DNA of 64,000 nucleotides from Flintibacter sp. KGMB00164 (GTDB taxonomy: Bacteria; Bacillota; Clostridia; Oscillospirales; Oscillospiraceae): contig NZ_CP044227.1 of the NCBI RefSeq assembly GCF_008727735.1, forward strand, positions 2,739,001 to 2,803,000, in the 5' to 3' direction. Under the pieces are notes generated by a model. The model was given only the letters and a program-made list of their open reading frames with translations, made no database searches and was not told where the DNA came from. Each line of letters opens with the position of its first letter. Within the stretch, counting starts at the first letter, position 1. Made by a program: the position numbers and the translations under genes. This document shows positions 34,727-44,583 of this stretch, piece after piece.

Positions 34727-34802
34727 TAAAGTATCCAAGATTCGGACCGGGCGGTTCCCCGCCTGCCGCCACCCCCGCGCAAGGAAAGAGAGGAGATCGT
34801 CT

Positions 34803-35489
34803 ATGAAAAAACGCCACTTGTTTGCCGGAATTCTGGCCTGCGCGCTGACCCTGACCCTCGCTGCCTGCGGTCTGTCCGGAGCGGACGTGACCACCTATAT
34901 TCAGGGGGAACTGGACTGCACCTACAAAGGCCAGTACAGCCAGGAATATCTGGACCTGGTGGACGGCATGACGGAGGAGGACGCCAAGCAGCAGTATGAG
35001 GACAACGCCCAGGCCGAGGCCCAGCGTCTGCTGAACTATCTGGAGGTCTTTTACCCCAACGACGAGGTCAATGAGCGGGCCACCCAGCTGGTCAAGGATA
35101 TCTATGCCAAAGCCCAGTACTCCGTGGGCGAGGGCAACAAGCTCCAGGGCGGAGACTTTGCCGTGGAGGTCATCCTCTCCCCCATCGAGGTGTTCCATCT
35201 AATCCCCGATGAGACGTACGCCGAGATCTGGAGCCAGGTATGCGCGGACAACGGCACCACCCCCGACGAGGCCAGCACCCTGAGCGAGGCGGCCTATCAG
35301 GAACTGGACGCGGAGTACGCCCTGCGCATGATCGAGAAGGTGGAGCAGGTCCTGCCCCAGGCCACCTACGGCCAGGACCAGTCGGTAATGCTCCAGCTGA
35401 AGCTGGACGGGGACTACTACTCCCTGGTGTCCAGCGGCTGGACCACGCTGGACGATATGGTCATCGACTACACCGGCGACTATATGTAA
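34803..35489 (+). CDS. Putative lipoprotein of unknown function
   Basis: 228 residues. The signal peptide MKKRHLFAGILACALTLTLA ends in lipobox LAAC (Cys22), so the protein should be lipid-anchored outside the membrane. The mature part is acidic and Tyr/Gln-rich (GELDCTYKGQYSQEYLDLV, MTEEDAKQQYEDNAQAEAQ) and looks mostly helical, without enzymatic motifs. GAGGAG precedes the ATG. Similar DUF-type lipoproteins are common in gut Clostridia. No operon partner: proS has its own promoter. Confidence 0.7.
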   Translation: MKKRHLFAGILACALTLTLAACGLSGADVTTYIQGELDCTYKGQYSQEYLDLVDGMTEEDAKQQYEDNAQAEAQRLLNYLEVFYPNDEVNERATQLVKDIYAKAQYSVGEGNKLQGGDFAVEVILSPIEVFHLIPDETYAEIWSQVCADNGTTPDEASTLSEAAYQELDAEYALRMIEKVEQVLPQATYGQDQSVMLQLKLDGDYYSLVSSGWTTLDDMVIDYTGDYM

Positions 35490-35524
35490 CCCCGTCCTTT
35501 CCCTTCGCTTTTGCGGTTTCCGCC

Positions 35525-35553
35525 TTGACTTTTCCAGCCGAAATTTATACAAT
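35525..35553 (+). promoter_or_regulatory. Sigma-A-type promoter of proS
   Basis: TTGACT (35525-35530), 17-base spacer, TACAAT (35548-35553). The 52-base leader is too short for a T-box. Confidence 0.7.
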
Positions 35554-35605
35554 AAACGGTACGAGTTTTCCAAGCCCGATCTTATAGAAAAGGACTGATT
35601 TTGAT

Positions 35606-37048
35606 ATGGCTCAGAATAACAAGAAGCAAGTGGAGCAGATCACCGATATGGAGGTGGACTTCGCCCAGTGGTACACCGACGTGTGCAAGAAGGCGGAGCT
35701 CATCGACTACTCCTCTATCAAGGGCGTGTTTATCTACCGTCCCTACGGCTACGCCATCTGGGAGAATATCCAGGCGGAGCTGGACAAGCGGTTTAAGGAG
35801 ACCGGCCACGAGAACGTGTACCTGCCCATGCTGATCCCTGAGAGCCTGCTGCAGAAGGAGAAGGACCACGTGGAGGGCTTTGCCCCCGAGTGCGCCTGGG
35901 TGACCTACGGCGGCAGCGAGAAGCTGGAGGAGCGCTACTGCATCCGTCCCACCTCTGAGACCCTGTTCTGCGAGCACTACAAGAGCATCATCCACTCCCA
36001 CCGTGACCTGCCCAAGCTGTACAACCAGTGGTGCAGCGTGCTGCGCTGGGAGAAGACCAGCCGTCCCTTCCTGCGCCACCGTGAGTTCCTGTGGCAGGAG
36101 GGCCACACCATGCACGCCACCGAGGAAGAGGCGCGCCAGGAGACCCAGCAGATGCTCAACATCTACGCCGACTTCCTGGAGAACGTGCTGGCCATGCCCG
36201 TGGTCAAGGGCCGCAAGACCGACAAGGAGAAGTTCAACGGCGCCGAGGAGACCTACACCGTGGAGTGCATGATGCACGACAAGAAGGCTCTCCAGTCCGG
36301 CACCAGCCACTACTTCGGCGACGGCTTCGCCCGCGCCTTTGACATCACCTTCACCGGCAAGGACAACCAGCTCCACTATCCCCATCAGACCTCCTGGGGC
36401 GTGTCCACCCGTATGATCGGCGGCATCATCATGACCCACGGCGACAACAACGGCCTGGTGCTGCCCCCCCGCATCGCCCCCATCCAGGCTATGGTCATCC
36501 CCGTGGCCCAGCACAAGGAGGGCGTGCTGGACGCTGCTACAGACCTGCTCAACCGTCTGAAGGCCGCCGGCATCCGTGCCAGCATGGACGCCTCCGACCA
36601 GTCCATGGGCTGGAAGGCCGCCCAGTATGAGATGAAGGGCGTGCCCCTGCGCGTGGAGATCGGCCCCAAGGATATGGAGAAGGGCCAGTGCTGCATCTGC
36701 CGCCGTGACTCCGGCGAGAAGATCTTCGTGCCTCTGGCCGAACTGGAGACCACCGTGCCCCAGCTGCTGGACGCGGTACACAACGGCCTCTACGAGCGGG
36801 CCAAAAAGAACCTGGAGGACCACACCCGCGTGTGCCTGACTCTGGACGAGGTCAAGGAGTTTATGGAGACCGAGGGCGGCTTTGCCAAGACCATGTGGTG
36901 CGGCGATCTGGAGTGCGAGCTCAAGATGAAGGAGCAGGCCGGCGTCACCTCCCGGTGCATGCCCCTAGAGCAGGAGAAGGTGTCCGACACCTGCGTGTGC
37001 TGCGGCAAGCCCGCCAAGCACATGATCCTGTGGGGCGTGGCCTACTGA
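35606..37048 (+). CDS. proS: Prolyl-tRNA synthetase, archaeal/eukaryotic type
   Basis: 480 residues, the ProRS form without the editing (INS) domain. Class II motifs: motif 1 region [18 protein letters not shown], motif 2 [20 protein letters not shown] (about residues 148-168), motif 3 [20 protein letters not shown]. The anticodon-binding domain (about 290-390) is followed by the type-specific C-terminal domain with clustered cysteines (CCICRR, CGDLEC, CVCCGK) that usually bind zinc, and the terminal Tyr (WGVAY) of this class. Length matches the group (about 480). Confidence 0.97.
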   Translation: MAQNNKKQVEQITDMEVDFAQWYTDVCKKAELIDYSSIKGVFIYRPYGYAIWENIQAELDKRFKETGHENVYLPMLIPESLLQKEKDHVEGFAPECAWVTYGGSEKLEERYCIRPTSETLFCEHYKSIIHSHRDLPKLYNQWCSVLRWEKTSRPFLRHREFLWQEGHTMHATEEEARQETQQMLNIYADFLENVLAMPVVKGRKTDKEKFNGAEETYTVECMMHDKKALQSGTSHYFGDGFARAFDITFTGKDNQLHYPHQTSWGVSTRMIGGIIMTHGDNNGLVLPPRIAPIQAMVIPVAQHKEGVLDAATDLLNRLKAAGIRASMDASDQSMGWKAAQYEMKGVPLRVEIGPKDMEKGQCCICRRDSGEKIFVPLAELETTVPQLLDAVHNGLYERAKKNLEDHTRVCLTLDEVKEFMETEGGFAKTMWCGDLECELKMKEQAGVTSRCMPLEQEKVSDTCVCCGKPAKHMILWGVAY

Positions 37049-37070
37049 TCCCTTTATTTCCCGATGATTT

Positions 37071-37110
37071 CCCCCGTCCCGGGCCTTTTGCCCGGGCGGG
37101 GGAATTTTGT
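37071..37110 (+). terminator. Intrinsic terminator of proS
   Basis: CCCCCGTCCCGGGC (37071-37084) pairs with GCCCGGGCGGGGG (37090-37102), then AATTTTGTTT. Confidence 0.8.
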
Positions 37111-37213
37111 TTCCGGCCATTCCCACCGAAGCGCGCGCACAAATGTGAACTTTCTGTGTACTTTTCACAAAGTTCAGCAACTTCCACAGATTGTTCTGGC
37201 TTTTATCCACTTT

Positions 37214-37372
37214 TTCCTGTATAATAAGTCTACATAAAGGCCCCGCGTTCCGTTCCCCTTCGGCACGCAGGGCTTCCTTGCGCCCTGTGAGACGCCGGGG
37301 CCGAGAGGAGGTCTGAACCGCGTCTGTTGTCGGAGAGAGAACTTCACCATTTAAGAAAGTGAGTGTGTTGTC
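37214..37372 (+). promoter_or_regulatory. Promoter and structured leader of the AGCS symporter
   Basis: TATAAT (37220-37225) has only a weak -35 (TGGCTT). The leader contains a large stem-loop: GGCCCCG near 37239 pairs with CGGGGCC near 37297, enclosing a second hairpin GCAGGGC / GCGCCCTGT. GAGAGGAGGTCTGAACCGCG follows. The upstream stretch 37130-37215 is AT-rich with TTTATCCAC and TTTTCACAA. I do not recognise a known riboswitch class. Confidence 0.45.
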
Positions 37373-38779
37373 ATGCTTGATATGATCATCAACGAGATCA
37401 GCAACATCATGTACTCCTACCTGCTGATCATCCTGCTGCTGGCAGTAGGCCTGTACTTCACCTTCCGCACCAAGTTCATCCAGTTCCGTATGTTCGCCGA
37501 GTCCATCCGCGTGGTGGGCGAGAAGCCGGACAAGGCCGGCTCCATCTCCTCCTTCCAGGCTCTGATGGTGTCCACCGCCTCCCGCGTGGGTACCGGCAAC
37601 ATCATCGGCATTTCCACCGCCATCTGCCTGGGCGGCTTCGGCGCCGTGTTCTGGATGTGGATCATCGCCATCATCGGCGGCGCTTCCGCCTTCATCGAGT
37701 CCACCCTGGCTCAGATCTATAAGCGCCGCAACCCCGAGACCGGTGAGAGCTACGGCGGTCCCTCCTACTACATCGAGGCTGCCCTCCACTCCCGTCCCCT
37801 GGCCGTCATCTTCGCTGTGGCCCTGATCCTCACTTACGCCGGCGGCTTCAACATGCTGGCCTCCTACAACCTGCAGTCTACCTTCAGCGGCTACTCCTTC
37901 TATAACGCAGAGAGCACCCCCTGGGTCATCGGCGCCATTCTGGCGGTCCTGGTGGGCTACTGCGTCATGGGCGGCGGCAAGCGCATCATTAAGTTCACCT
38001 CCACCCTGGTGCCCTTCATGGGCGGCCTGTACGTGCTGGTGTCCCTGGTGGTGCTGGTGATGAACATCAGCAACCTGCCCTATGTGTTCGGCCGCATCTT
38101 CTCCGAGGCCTTTGACTTCCAGGCCATCTTCTCCGGCTTTGCCGGCTCCGCTATGATGTACGGCATCAAGCGCGGCCTGTACTCCAACGAGGCCGGTGTG
38201 GGCTCTGCTCCCAACGCCGCCGCCTCCGCCAACGTCAGCCACCCCGTCAAGCAGGGCCTGGTGCAGATGCTCTCCGTGTTCATCGACACCCTGCTCATCT
38301 GCTCCGCCACCGCCTTCATGCTGCTGTGCTCCGGCGTGGAGCCCACCGCCGAGCTGGAGGGCGCTCCCTATGTTCAGGCTGCCCTGTCCGCCACCTTCGG
38401 CCCCATCGGCCCCATCTTCATCACCGTGGCCATGGTGCTCTTTGCCTTCACCACCCTGATCGGCAACCTGTACTATGTGGATAACTGCCTGGCCTACATC
38501 GTGAAGAAGGTCCCCGCCAAGGAGTTTATGATCCTCTTCCGCATCGACGCCATGATCCTCATCTTCATCGGCGCCGGCATGCAGATCAGCACCGTGTGGA
38601 ACCTGGCCGACGTGCTCATGGGCATTATGGCTATCCTGAACCTGCCCGTCATCGTCATCCTGGCCCGTCCCGCCCTGGCTGCTCTCAAGGACTACACCAC
38701 CCAGAAGAAGCAGGGCAAGAACCCGGTCTTCAAGGCTGCCAGCATCGGTCTGAAGGAAAAGACCGACTACTGGAACTAA
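37373..38779 (+). CDS. Alanine/glycine:cation symporter (AGCS family)
   Basis: 468 residues with about eleven membrane helices. It has the AGCS features STASRVGTGNIIGISTAICL (about 68-86), GGFGAVFWMWIIAIIGG, YGGPSYYIEAAL and GIKRGLYSNEAGVGSAPNAA, which form the Na+/amino-acid site. It imports alanine, glycine or similar amino acids with sodium. The ribosome-binding site is weak (GAAAGTGAG), unusual beside its neighbours, and a long structured leader precedes it, so expression may be controlled after initiation. Confidence 0.92.
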   Translation: MLDMIINEISNIMYSYLLIILLLAVGLYFTFRTKFIQFRMFAESIRVVGEKPDKAGSISSFQALMVSTASRVGTGNIIGISTAICLGGFGAVFWMWIIAIIGGASAFIESTLAQIYKRRNPETGESYGGPSYYIEAALHSRPLAVIFAVALILTYAGGFNMLASYNLQSTFSGYSFYNAESTPWVIGAILAVLVGYCVMGGGKRIIKFTSTLVPFMGGLYVLVSLVVLVMNISNLPYVFGRIFSEAFDFQAIFSGFAGSAMMYGIKRGLYSNEAGVGSAPNAAASANVSHPVKQGLVQMLSVFIDTLLICSATAFMLLCSGVEPTAELEGAPYVQAALSATFGPIGPIFITVAMVLFAFTTLIGNLYYVDNCLAYIVKKVPAKEFMILFRIDAMILIFIGAGMQISTVWNLADVLMGIMAILNLPVIVILARPALAALKDYTTQKKQGKNPVFKAASIGLKEKTDYWN

Positions 38780-38793
38780 GCAAATTTTCAAAA

Positions 38794-38828
38794 AAGCGCC
38801 GTGGAGCAATGCTCCGCGGCGTTTTTTC
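38794..38828 (+). terminator. Intrinsic terminator of the AGCS gene
   Basis: CGCCGTGGAGCA pairs with TGCTCCGCGGCG (38797-38821), flanked by A-run and TTTTTT. Confidence 0.88.
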
Positions 38829-38923
38829 TGCGTTGCGCAAAAAAACGTTCCGGGTTATGATGGAATGGACATAACTTGGACACAGGCAGGGTGTACCCTG
38901 AACACAGAAAGGGAGGATGGGCG

Positions 38924-39592
38924 ATGGACCGGATTCTTGTGGTAGAGGACGAGCGAGCAATGCGGGAGATCATCCGGGACTATCTCACCGCCCACGGTCT
39001 GGAGTGCGATCTGGCCCGGGACGGCCAGGAGGCCCTGGAGCTTCTGGAGGAGCAGGACTACGATGCGGTGGTGCTGGATGTCCTCATGCCCCGACTGGAC
39101 GGCTTCGGTGTGTGCCGGGCAGTGCGCCGCCAAAGCTCTGTGCCCATTTTGTTTCTCACCGCCCTGGGCGGCGAGGAGGAGACGCTCCGTGGCTATGCGC
39201 TGGGAGCGGATGACTATGTAACCAAGCCTTTCTCCCTGGCCGTGCTGCTGGCCAAGCTCCAGGCTCTCATCCGCCGCAGCCGGGGAGAGCGGAAAACCGG
39301 TGTCCTCTCCTGCGGGGCCATCCAGGTTGACACCGGCGCCCGCCGGTGTACGGCAGCGGGACAGGAAATCAAGCTCTCCCCCCGGGAGTACGAGCTGCTC
39401 CTATGCCTTCTGCGCAATCAGGGGCAGGTGCTCTCCCGCGCCCAGCTTCTGGACAAGGTGTGGGGGCTGGACTTTGAGGGGGACGACCGGGCGGTGGATG
39501 TACGGGTGCGCAGTCTCCGCGCCGCTCTGGGCAAGGCGGGCAAGCAGATCAAGACGGTATTCAAGGCGGGCTACCGATTGGAGGAGGGATGA
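38924..39592 (+). CDS. OmpR-family response regulator
   Basis: 222 residues. Receiver domain (1-118): acidic pocket VVEDE (6-10), phosphoacceptor Asp52 in VVLDVLMP, and ADDYVTKPF with the conserved Lys. The winged-helix DNA-binding domain (about 128-220) has LSPREYELLLCLLRNQGQVL and VRSLRAALG. GGGAGG is 7 bases before ATG 38924. Overlaps the kinase start by 4 bases (ATGA), so the two are translationally coupled. Target genes unknown; the MATE and BceAB-like exporters downstream are candidates by proximity only. Confidence 0.92.
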   Translation: MDRILVVEDERAMREIIRDYLTAHGLECDLARDGQEALELLEEQDYDAVVLDVLMPRLDGFGVCRAVRRQSSVPILFLTALGGEEETLRGYALGADDYVTKPFSLAVLLAKLQALIRRSRGERKTGVLSCGAIQVDTGARRCTAAGQEIKLSPREYELLLCLLRNQGQVLSRAQLLDKVWGLDFEGDDRAVDVRVRSLRAALGKAGKQIKTVFKAGYRLEEG

Positions 39593-41205
39593 CCATGAAG
39601 CGGCTCAAGCGGATTTTTACCGGTACGCTCCCCCTGTTTTTGCTGCTGTGGGCGGGGATGATGGGGATTTTATGGGGACTGAGCGGACAAAAGCTGAAGG
39701 GTGAGGTCCAGCTTGCCGTCCAGTCCGCCTGTCAAAACGCCGAGAGTTACTACCAAAGTGTGTGGTCCGGAGAGGCCACAGATGCCCGGAAACCGGCCAT
39801 TCTCGCCAGTTGGCTGGGAAATCAGCTCTACGACTACGACGGGATCGTCCAGTTCCGCTTTTACACTGCCGATGGCCAAGAGCTGGCCCGTAGTCAGCTG
39901 ACCAACAGCCGTGCCTCCCTGCCCGGGACTTCGACACTCGACTGGTATCTCTGGCTGGATGCGGTGCTCAGCCCGGAGGAGCAGGTAGAACTGGCGGAGA
40001 AGCTGCGGGAGGAGCCCAGCCTAAGAATTTTCCAGGCTCTTCCCAGAGAACCCGGCATGGAGTCGGAGACAGACGCCCTCTGGTGCGATGTGGTGGGCGT
40101 AGTGGATGAGGAGCGGCAGATCGTCTACCCAAAGACCATCACCTATGTCTACCGAGGCAAGGAAGTCACCATGGTAGACACCGACAGCTCCTTTTTTGAG
40201 GGGAAGGAGCTGACCACCATGCGGTTTGAGGCGGTAGATCTTTTTTCCGCCCTGATGGTCCGCAGCGCCTCCCCCCGGGAGATGCTGGACCAGTGGCAGA
40301 AATTAGAGAAACAAGTGGATCTTCTCTTTGCTGGGATCGATACTCTGCCAGACACCTTCTCCTCCGCCTCCGTCAGCTCCAACACCAGCTGTTATCCTCT
40401 GTCCGACGGCATCCTGTTCGGCTATGGCTTCTCCTATATTCCCACGCATCGAATTATTGAGGAGCTTTGGCCCACCGCCCTGTTTACCCTGCTGGCCGCC
40501 ATCGCCATGGCCCTCTTTACCGACCACCGCCAGCGCCGGGCCATCCAGCGGGAGCGGGACTTTGCCCGGGCGGCGGCCCACGAACTGAAAACCCCCCTGG
40601 CCGTCCTCCGTGCCCACGCCGAGGCCCTGCGGGAGGACATCGCCCCGGAGAAGCGGGATCAATACTTGGACGTGGTACTCTCAGAGAGCGACCGCATGTC
40701 CGCTCTGGTAGGCAGCCTGCTGGAGCTGTCCCGGGCTGAGGTGAAAGGGGCAGCGAAAAAGGAACCGGTGGACCTGGCCGCCCTGGTACGGGAGGTGCTT
40801 GCTCCCCTTGCCCTGCCCCTGGAGCAGAAAAATCTCCAGCTTCAACTGGAGCTGGAGGAGGTATCCCTCTCCGGGGACCGGGCACGGCTGGAGGAGGCGG
40901 TGGAAAACCTGGCCTCCAACGCCCTGCGCCATGCCGATTCCGGCGGGACCGTACAGGTCTCTTTGGAAAAGTTGGGCCATCGCGCCCGCCTCACCGTGTA
41001 CAACGATGGGCCTAACATCCCGTCCGAGGACCTGTCCCGGCTCTGGGAGCCCTTCTACCGCGCCGATCCCTCCCGCAGCCGGGACAGCGGCGGCACCGGT
41101 CTGGGGCTGGCCATCGTTTGGAAGACCGTGGAGGCCCACGGCGGCCGGTGTTGGGCGGAGAACCGCCCGGTTGGCGTGGCCTTTGTCCTGGAACTGCCGA
41201 TATAA
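39589..41205 (+). CDS. Membrane sensor histidine kinase
   Basis: 538 residues. Helix 1 (about 9-28), a large extracytoplasmic region of about 250 residues with no recognised ligand domain, helix 2 (about 291-312, LFTLLAAIAMALFTDH). HisKA H-box AAAHELKTPLAVLRAHAEAL with His331; N-box ENLASNALRHAD; G-boxes DSGGTGLGLAIVWKT. Start at ATG 39589 or, with better spacing to GGAGG, ATG 39595. Partner of the regulator directly upstream. Confidence 0.92.
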   Translation: MTMKRLKRIFTGTLPLFLLLWAGMMGILWGLSGQKLKGEVQLAVQSACQNAESYYQSVWSGEATDARKPAILASWLGNQLYDYDGIVQFRFYTADGQELARSQLTNSRASLPGTSTLDWYLWLDAVLSPEEQVELAEKLREEPSLRIFQALPREPGMESETDALWCDVVGVVDEERQIVYPKTITYVYRGKEVTMVDTDSSFFEGKELTTMRFEAVDLFSALMVRSASPREMLDQWQKLEKQVDLLFAGIDTLPDTFSSASVSSNTSCYPLSDGILFGYGFSYIPTHRIIEELWPTALFTLLAAIAMALFTDHRQRRAIQRERDFARAAAHELKTPLAVLRAHAEALREDIAPEKRDQYLDVVLSESDRMSALVGSLLELSRAEVKGAAKKEPVDLAALVREVLAPLALPLEQKNLQLQLELEEVSLSGDRARLEEAVENLASNALRHADSGGTVQVSLEKLGHRARLTVYNDGPNIPSEDLSRLWEPFYRADPSRSRDSGGTGLGLAIVWKTVEAHGGRCWAENRPVGVAFVLELPI

Positions 41206-41241
41206 AAAGAACCCGAAGCCATCAGGCTTCGGGTTCTTTTT
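41204..41241. terminator. Bidirectional terminator shared by the kinase and MATE genes
   Basis: AAAAAGAACCCGAAGCC (41204-41220) pairs perfectly with GGCTTCGGGTTCTTTTT (41225-41241) around ATCA. The MATE stop codon lies in the loop, so the last MATE codons (KEPEA) are encoded by one arm. Confidence 0.9.
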
Positions 41242-42583
41242 CGTAAATCTTTCGCAGACGGTTAATGCTGCCCATGCAGGCGGGAATCAGGAACAGGTCG
41301 GCGCACACCCAGGCCGCCGGAGAGGCGAAACAGGCCGCCGTATAGCCAAACATAGGCACAAAGATGACGCCCACCGCCGTGCGGGCGATCATCTCCATCA
41401 CGCCGGCCAGAATGGCCAGGCCGCTGAAACCCATGCCCTGGATGGAGAAGCGGACAATGTTCACCAGGGCCAGAGGGAAGAAGAAGGCAGTGAGGGTGCG
41501 GATATACTGGGCGGTCAGATCCACCAGGGTGGCAAGCTCCGGCTCGGTAGGGTCCAGGAAGAGCATGGCCCCCTGGGGCGCAAAGAGCAGCATGCCGCCG
41601 AAGGCGATCAGCGCATAGATGAGGCCCAGCAGCGAGCAGGCCCGCACGCCCTTGCCCAGGCGGTCCAGCTTAACCGCGCCCACATTCTGGCCGCAGTAGG
41701 TGGCCATGGTGGCACCCATGGCGTCGTAGGGACAGCCCAGCAGCTGGAACAGCTTGCTTCCCGCAGCCACACCCGCCACATAGAGGCTGCCCAGGCTGTT
41801 GACGGCGGACTGGAGGAAGATGGAGCCGATGGCGGTGATGGAGTACTGAAGCCCCATGGGTACCCCCATGAAGCACAGCGCTCGGCAGGAACGGATATCC
41901 AGCTGCCGCTCCTCCCGGCTCATGTGGAGGATGGGGAACTTTTTCACCATATACACCAAGCAGGCCAGGCCGGACACTCCCTGGGACAATACAGTGGCCA
42001 GAGAGGCTCCCGCCACCCCCAACCGGAACACCAGGATAAAGGCCAGGTCCAGGCCGATGTTCAGCACCGAGGACATGGCCAGAAAATAGACGGGCGTCTT
42101 GCTGTCTCCCAGGGACCGGATAATGGCCGCCAGCAGGTTATAAAGGAAGGTGGCGGGAATGCCCATGAAGATGATGAAGATGTACCAGTAGGCCCCCTCA
42201 TAGATGTCGGCGGGGGTATTCATGACAGTGAGAATGGTACCGCACAGCAGGCCGGTGGCCACGGTGAGTACCGCGGCAAACGCGATGGCCAGCCAGGCGG
42301 CGTTGGCCACATACCGGCGCATCTGGCTATAATCTCCCGCGCCCATACGCTGGGCCACCGGGATGGCAAAGCCGTTGCACACGCCCATGCAAAAGCCGAT
42401 GACAAAGAAGTTGATGGAGCCGGTGGAGCCCACCGCCGCCAGAGCGGTGGCGCCCAGCAGTTTGCCTACAATCATGGTGTCCATCATATTGTACAGCTGC
42501 TGGAACAGCATGCCCAGCAGGGTGGGCAGTGCAAAGCCCAGAATGAGCCGCATGGGGCTGCCGGTGGTCAGGTCCTTGGTCAT
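41222..42583 (-). CDS. MATE family efflux transporter
   Basis: 453 residues with twelve hydrophobic segments in two repeats. Typical DinF/NorM-like motifs: LGFALPTLLGMLFQQLYNMM (helix 1), GKLLGATALAAVGSTGSINF, and the mid-protein RALCFMGVPMGLQYSITAI at the second-repeat start. Exports cationic compounds using an ion gradient; substrate not predictable. ATG 42583 chosen with AAGGAGAG upstream; the frame is open 23 codons further but without similarity. Confidence 0.93.
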   Translation of the reverse strand: MTKDLTTGSPMRLILGFALPTLLGMLFQQLYNMMDTMIVGKLLGATALAAVGSTGSINFFVIGFCMGVCNGFAIPVAQRMGAGDYSQMRRYVANAAWLAIAFAAVLTVATGLLCGTILTVMNTPADIYEGAYWYIFIIFMGIPATFLYNLLAAIIRSLGDSKTPVYFLAMSSVLNIGLDLAFILVFRLGVAGASLATVLSQGVSGLACLVYMVKKFPILHMSREERQLDIRSCRALCFMGVPMGLQYSITAIGSIFLQSAVNSLGSLYVAGVAAGSKLFQLLGCPYDAMGATMATYCGQNVGAVKLDRLGKGVRACSLLGLIYALIAFGGMLLFAPQGAMLFLDPTEPELATLVDLTAQYIRTLTAFFFPLALVNIVRFSIQGMGFSGLAILAGVMEMIARTAVGVIFVPMFGYTAACFASPAAWVCADLFLIPACMGSINRLRKIYEKEPEA

Positions 42584-42684
42584 ACGCGTTCTCTCCTTGG
42601 ACAATCTCCCCAGGGGGGATTTGGATTCCGGACTATTATAGCCATTCCCCACCGGCCTGAACAGATGAAATTTTTCCTAAAATT

Positions 42685-42719
42685 TTGCCCATTGGCCCCG
42701 GGGGCCAATGGGCAATTTT
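42685..42719 (-). terminator. Terminator of the ABC exporter operon
   Basis: TTGCCCATTGGCCCC (42685-42699) pairs with GGGGCCAATGGGCAA (42701-42715), a perfect 15-bp stem flanked by AAAATTT / TTTTG on both sides; probably active on both strands. Confidence 0.8.
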
Positions 42720-42726
42720 GATCGAT

Positions 42727-44583
42727 TCAGCGCCGCGCTCCCGTTCCCTGGAGGGCCAGACGGCGGCAGGCCAGGGCGGTGGCCAGGAAGTAGCCGCCGT
42801 ACACCACCAGCAGCATGAGGGCGGTAAAGACGGTGCTCTGAAGGGCGTCCACCTTGCCCGCCTGGGCAATCAGGTCGTTGGCCGCCTTCATGCCCACCAC
42901 GCTGTGAATGAGGGCCAGGGCCAGCGGCAGCAGGAAGGCGAGAGCCACCTGCTCCACCGCGCAGCGGGACACCATGCTCTCCTGGGCGCCCAGGCGGCGG
43001 AGAATGGCGTAGCGCCCGGCGTTGTCTGCCCCCTGGCTCAGCTGCTGCAAGGCCAGCACCGCCGCGGCGGCCAGCAGGAAGGTGATTCCCAGATAGAGTC
43101 CCAAAAACAGGGCCAGGATCTTATTGCCCACCAGCTCCTGATAGAGCGTGATCCGGCTGTCGATGAAGGTGATACAGTCCTGGGGCAGCTGCTCCAGAGC
43201 AGAGACCAGCTCAACCTCTGTCTCCTCCGCGTCCCCGGCGTAGTCGGCCACCCAGATTTGGCGGCGGACCTCCAGCTCAGACAGTATGGCGTCGTCCGCC
43301 ACCACAAGGTCCATCATCAGGCCCCCGTTCACAAGCTTATCACTCTCCTCCCAAGGGATGGAAGCGGGCAGAGTCCCAGTGTAGGGCTCCTCGCCCCGGC
43401 GCTCCCGCAGAGCATTGTAGTCGGTAATACCGATCACTCCCGAGGAACTGATTCCCGTCACGGCGGTGTCCCCGTAGTAAATGAGGATCTCCCGCTGCCA
43501 GGACAGCTTCTTTGCCGTGTCAAACCCGGCGGCGTTTAGGTCCCCGTCAAAGTCCACCTGCCGCTCGTCCCCATTCTGGTTCTGAATGGTGATATCAAAG
43601 GGAGCCTGATCCTGGGCCAAGGCGTCCAGGGTGGAGTTGAGGCCGATGGAGCTGGCGGTAATTCCCATAGCCAGCAACAGCAGAATGCAGATGACGGTCT
43701 GGGCCAGGTAGGTGGAGTGGACCTTGCTCATCCACTCCCGCAGGGTGAAGAGGTTCAGGTTTTTATAGTAGAAACCGGGGTGGCTCTGGGCCAGCCGCAG
43801 CACAAAGCCGAACAGAGACCGGAAAATGAGCAGGGTACCTACCGTACCCAAGGCCAGCATGGGCACACAGAGCATGGGCATGGCCAAAATCATCATGCCG
43901 AAGGTGAGCAGCATGACATAGGCCACCCCCAGGCACACCACACCCAGCACACACTGGAATACCGCCCACTTGAGGGACCGCTGCCGCAGAGGCTCGTTGC
44001 GCCGGTCCCCCTGCATCAGGTCCAGCAGCTTGGAGCGGGATACCTGCACGCCGCTGAGCAGCATCACCAGCAGGAAAATGAGGCCAAAGTACAAGATGGT
44101 CTTGCCTGCCGCCGCCGGGGAGAAGTGCAGGCCCAGCATGCCGTCCATGGAGATCTGGAACATGGACAAGGTGAGCTGGGACAGCCCCAAAGAGGCCAGC
44201 ACGCCCAGCCCAAGACCCAGCACCAGAGACACCAGGGCCACCAGCCCGGTCTCCAGCACCAGCACCAGGGACACCTGCCCCTGGCCAAGACCCAGCAGGA
44301 GGTAAGTACCCAGCTCCCGCTTGCGCCGCCGGAGCAAAAAGCGGTTGGCGTAGAGAATGAGGCAGGCCAGCACCACCGCCACAAAGACGGAAAAGATGCT
44401 GATGCAGGCCTGGATCACCTCCACCATGGGGCTGCCGTTTTGGGCCAGATAGACCATAGCGCCCTGGCCCTCCAGGGAGTTAAAGGTGTAGAAGAGACAC
44501 ACGCCGAAGGTGAGGGTGAGCAGATACACCCCGTAGTCCCGGAAGGACCGGCGCACGTTGCGGAGAGCCAGCTTAAAGAACAT
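42727..44583 (-). CDS. BceB-like ABC transporter permease (FtsX domain)
   Basis: 618 residues. N-terminal helix and FtsX domain: KLALRNVRRSFRDYGVYLLT, several helices to about residue 310, an extracellular domain of about 200 residues (about 325-500) in the position of the BceB peptide-sensing loop, and a final helix bundle. This is the architecture of bacitracin/antimicrobial-peptide detoxification permeases, though the extracellular domain sequence is not one I recognise. It overlaps the ATPase gene by 11 bases. The usual adjacent BceRS pair is absent; a two-component system lies 1.4 kb away beyond the MATE gene. Confidence 0.88.
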   Translation of the reverse strand: MFFKLALRNVRRSFRDYGVYLLTLTFGVCLFYTFNSLEGQGAMVYLAQNGSPMVEVIQACISIFSVFVAVVLACLILYANRFLLRRRKRELGTYLLLGLGQGQVSLVLVLETGLVALVSLVLGLGLGVLASLGLSQLTLSMFQISMDGMLGLHFSPAAAGKTILYFGLIFLLVMLLSGVQVSRSKLLDLMQGDRRNEPLRQRSLKWAVFQCVLGVVCLGVAYVMLLTFGMMILAMPMLCVPMLALGTVGTLLIFRSLFGFVLRLAQSHPGFYYKNLNLFTLREWMSKVHSTYLAQTVICILLLLAMGITASSIGLNSTLDALAQDQAPFDITIQNQNGDERQVDFDGDLNAAGFDTAKKLSWQREILIYYGDTAVTGISSSGVIGITDYNALRERRGEEPYTGTLPASIPWEESDKLVNGGLMMDLVVADDAILSELEVRRQIWVADYAGDAEETEVELVSALEQLPQDCITFIDSRITLYQELVGNKILALFLGLYLGITFLLAAAAVLALQQLSQGADNAGRYAILRRLGAQESMVSRCAVEQVALAFLLPLALALIHSVVGMKAANDLIAQAGKVDALQSTVFTALMLLVVYGGYFLATALACRRLALQGTGARR

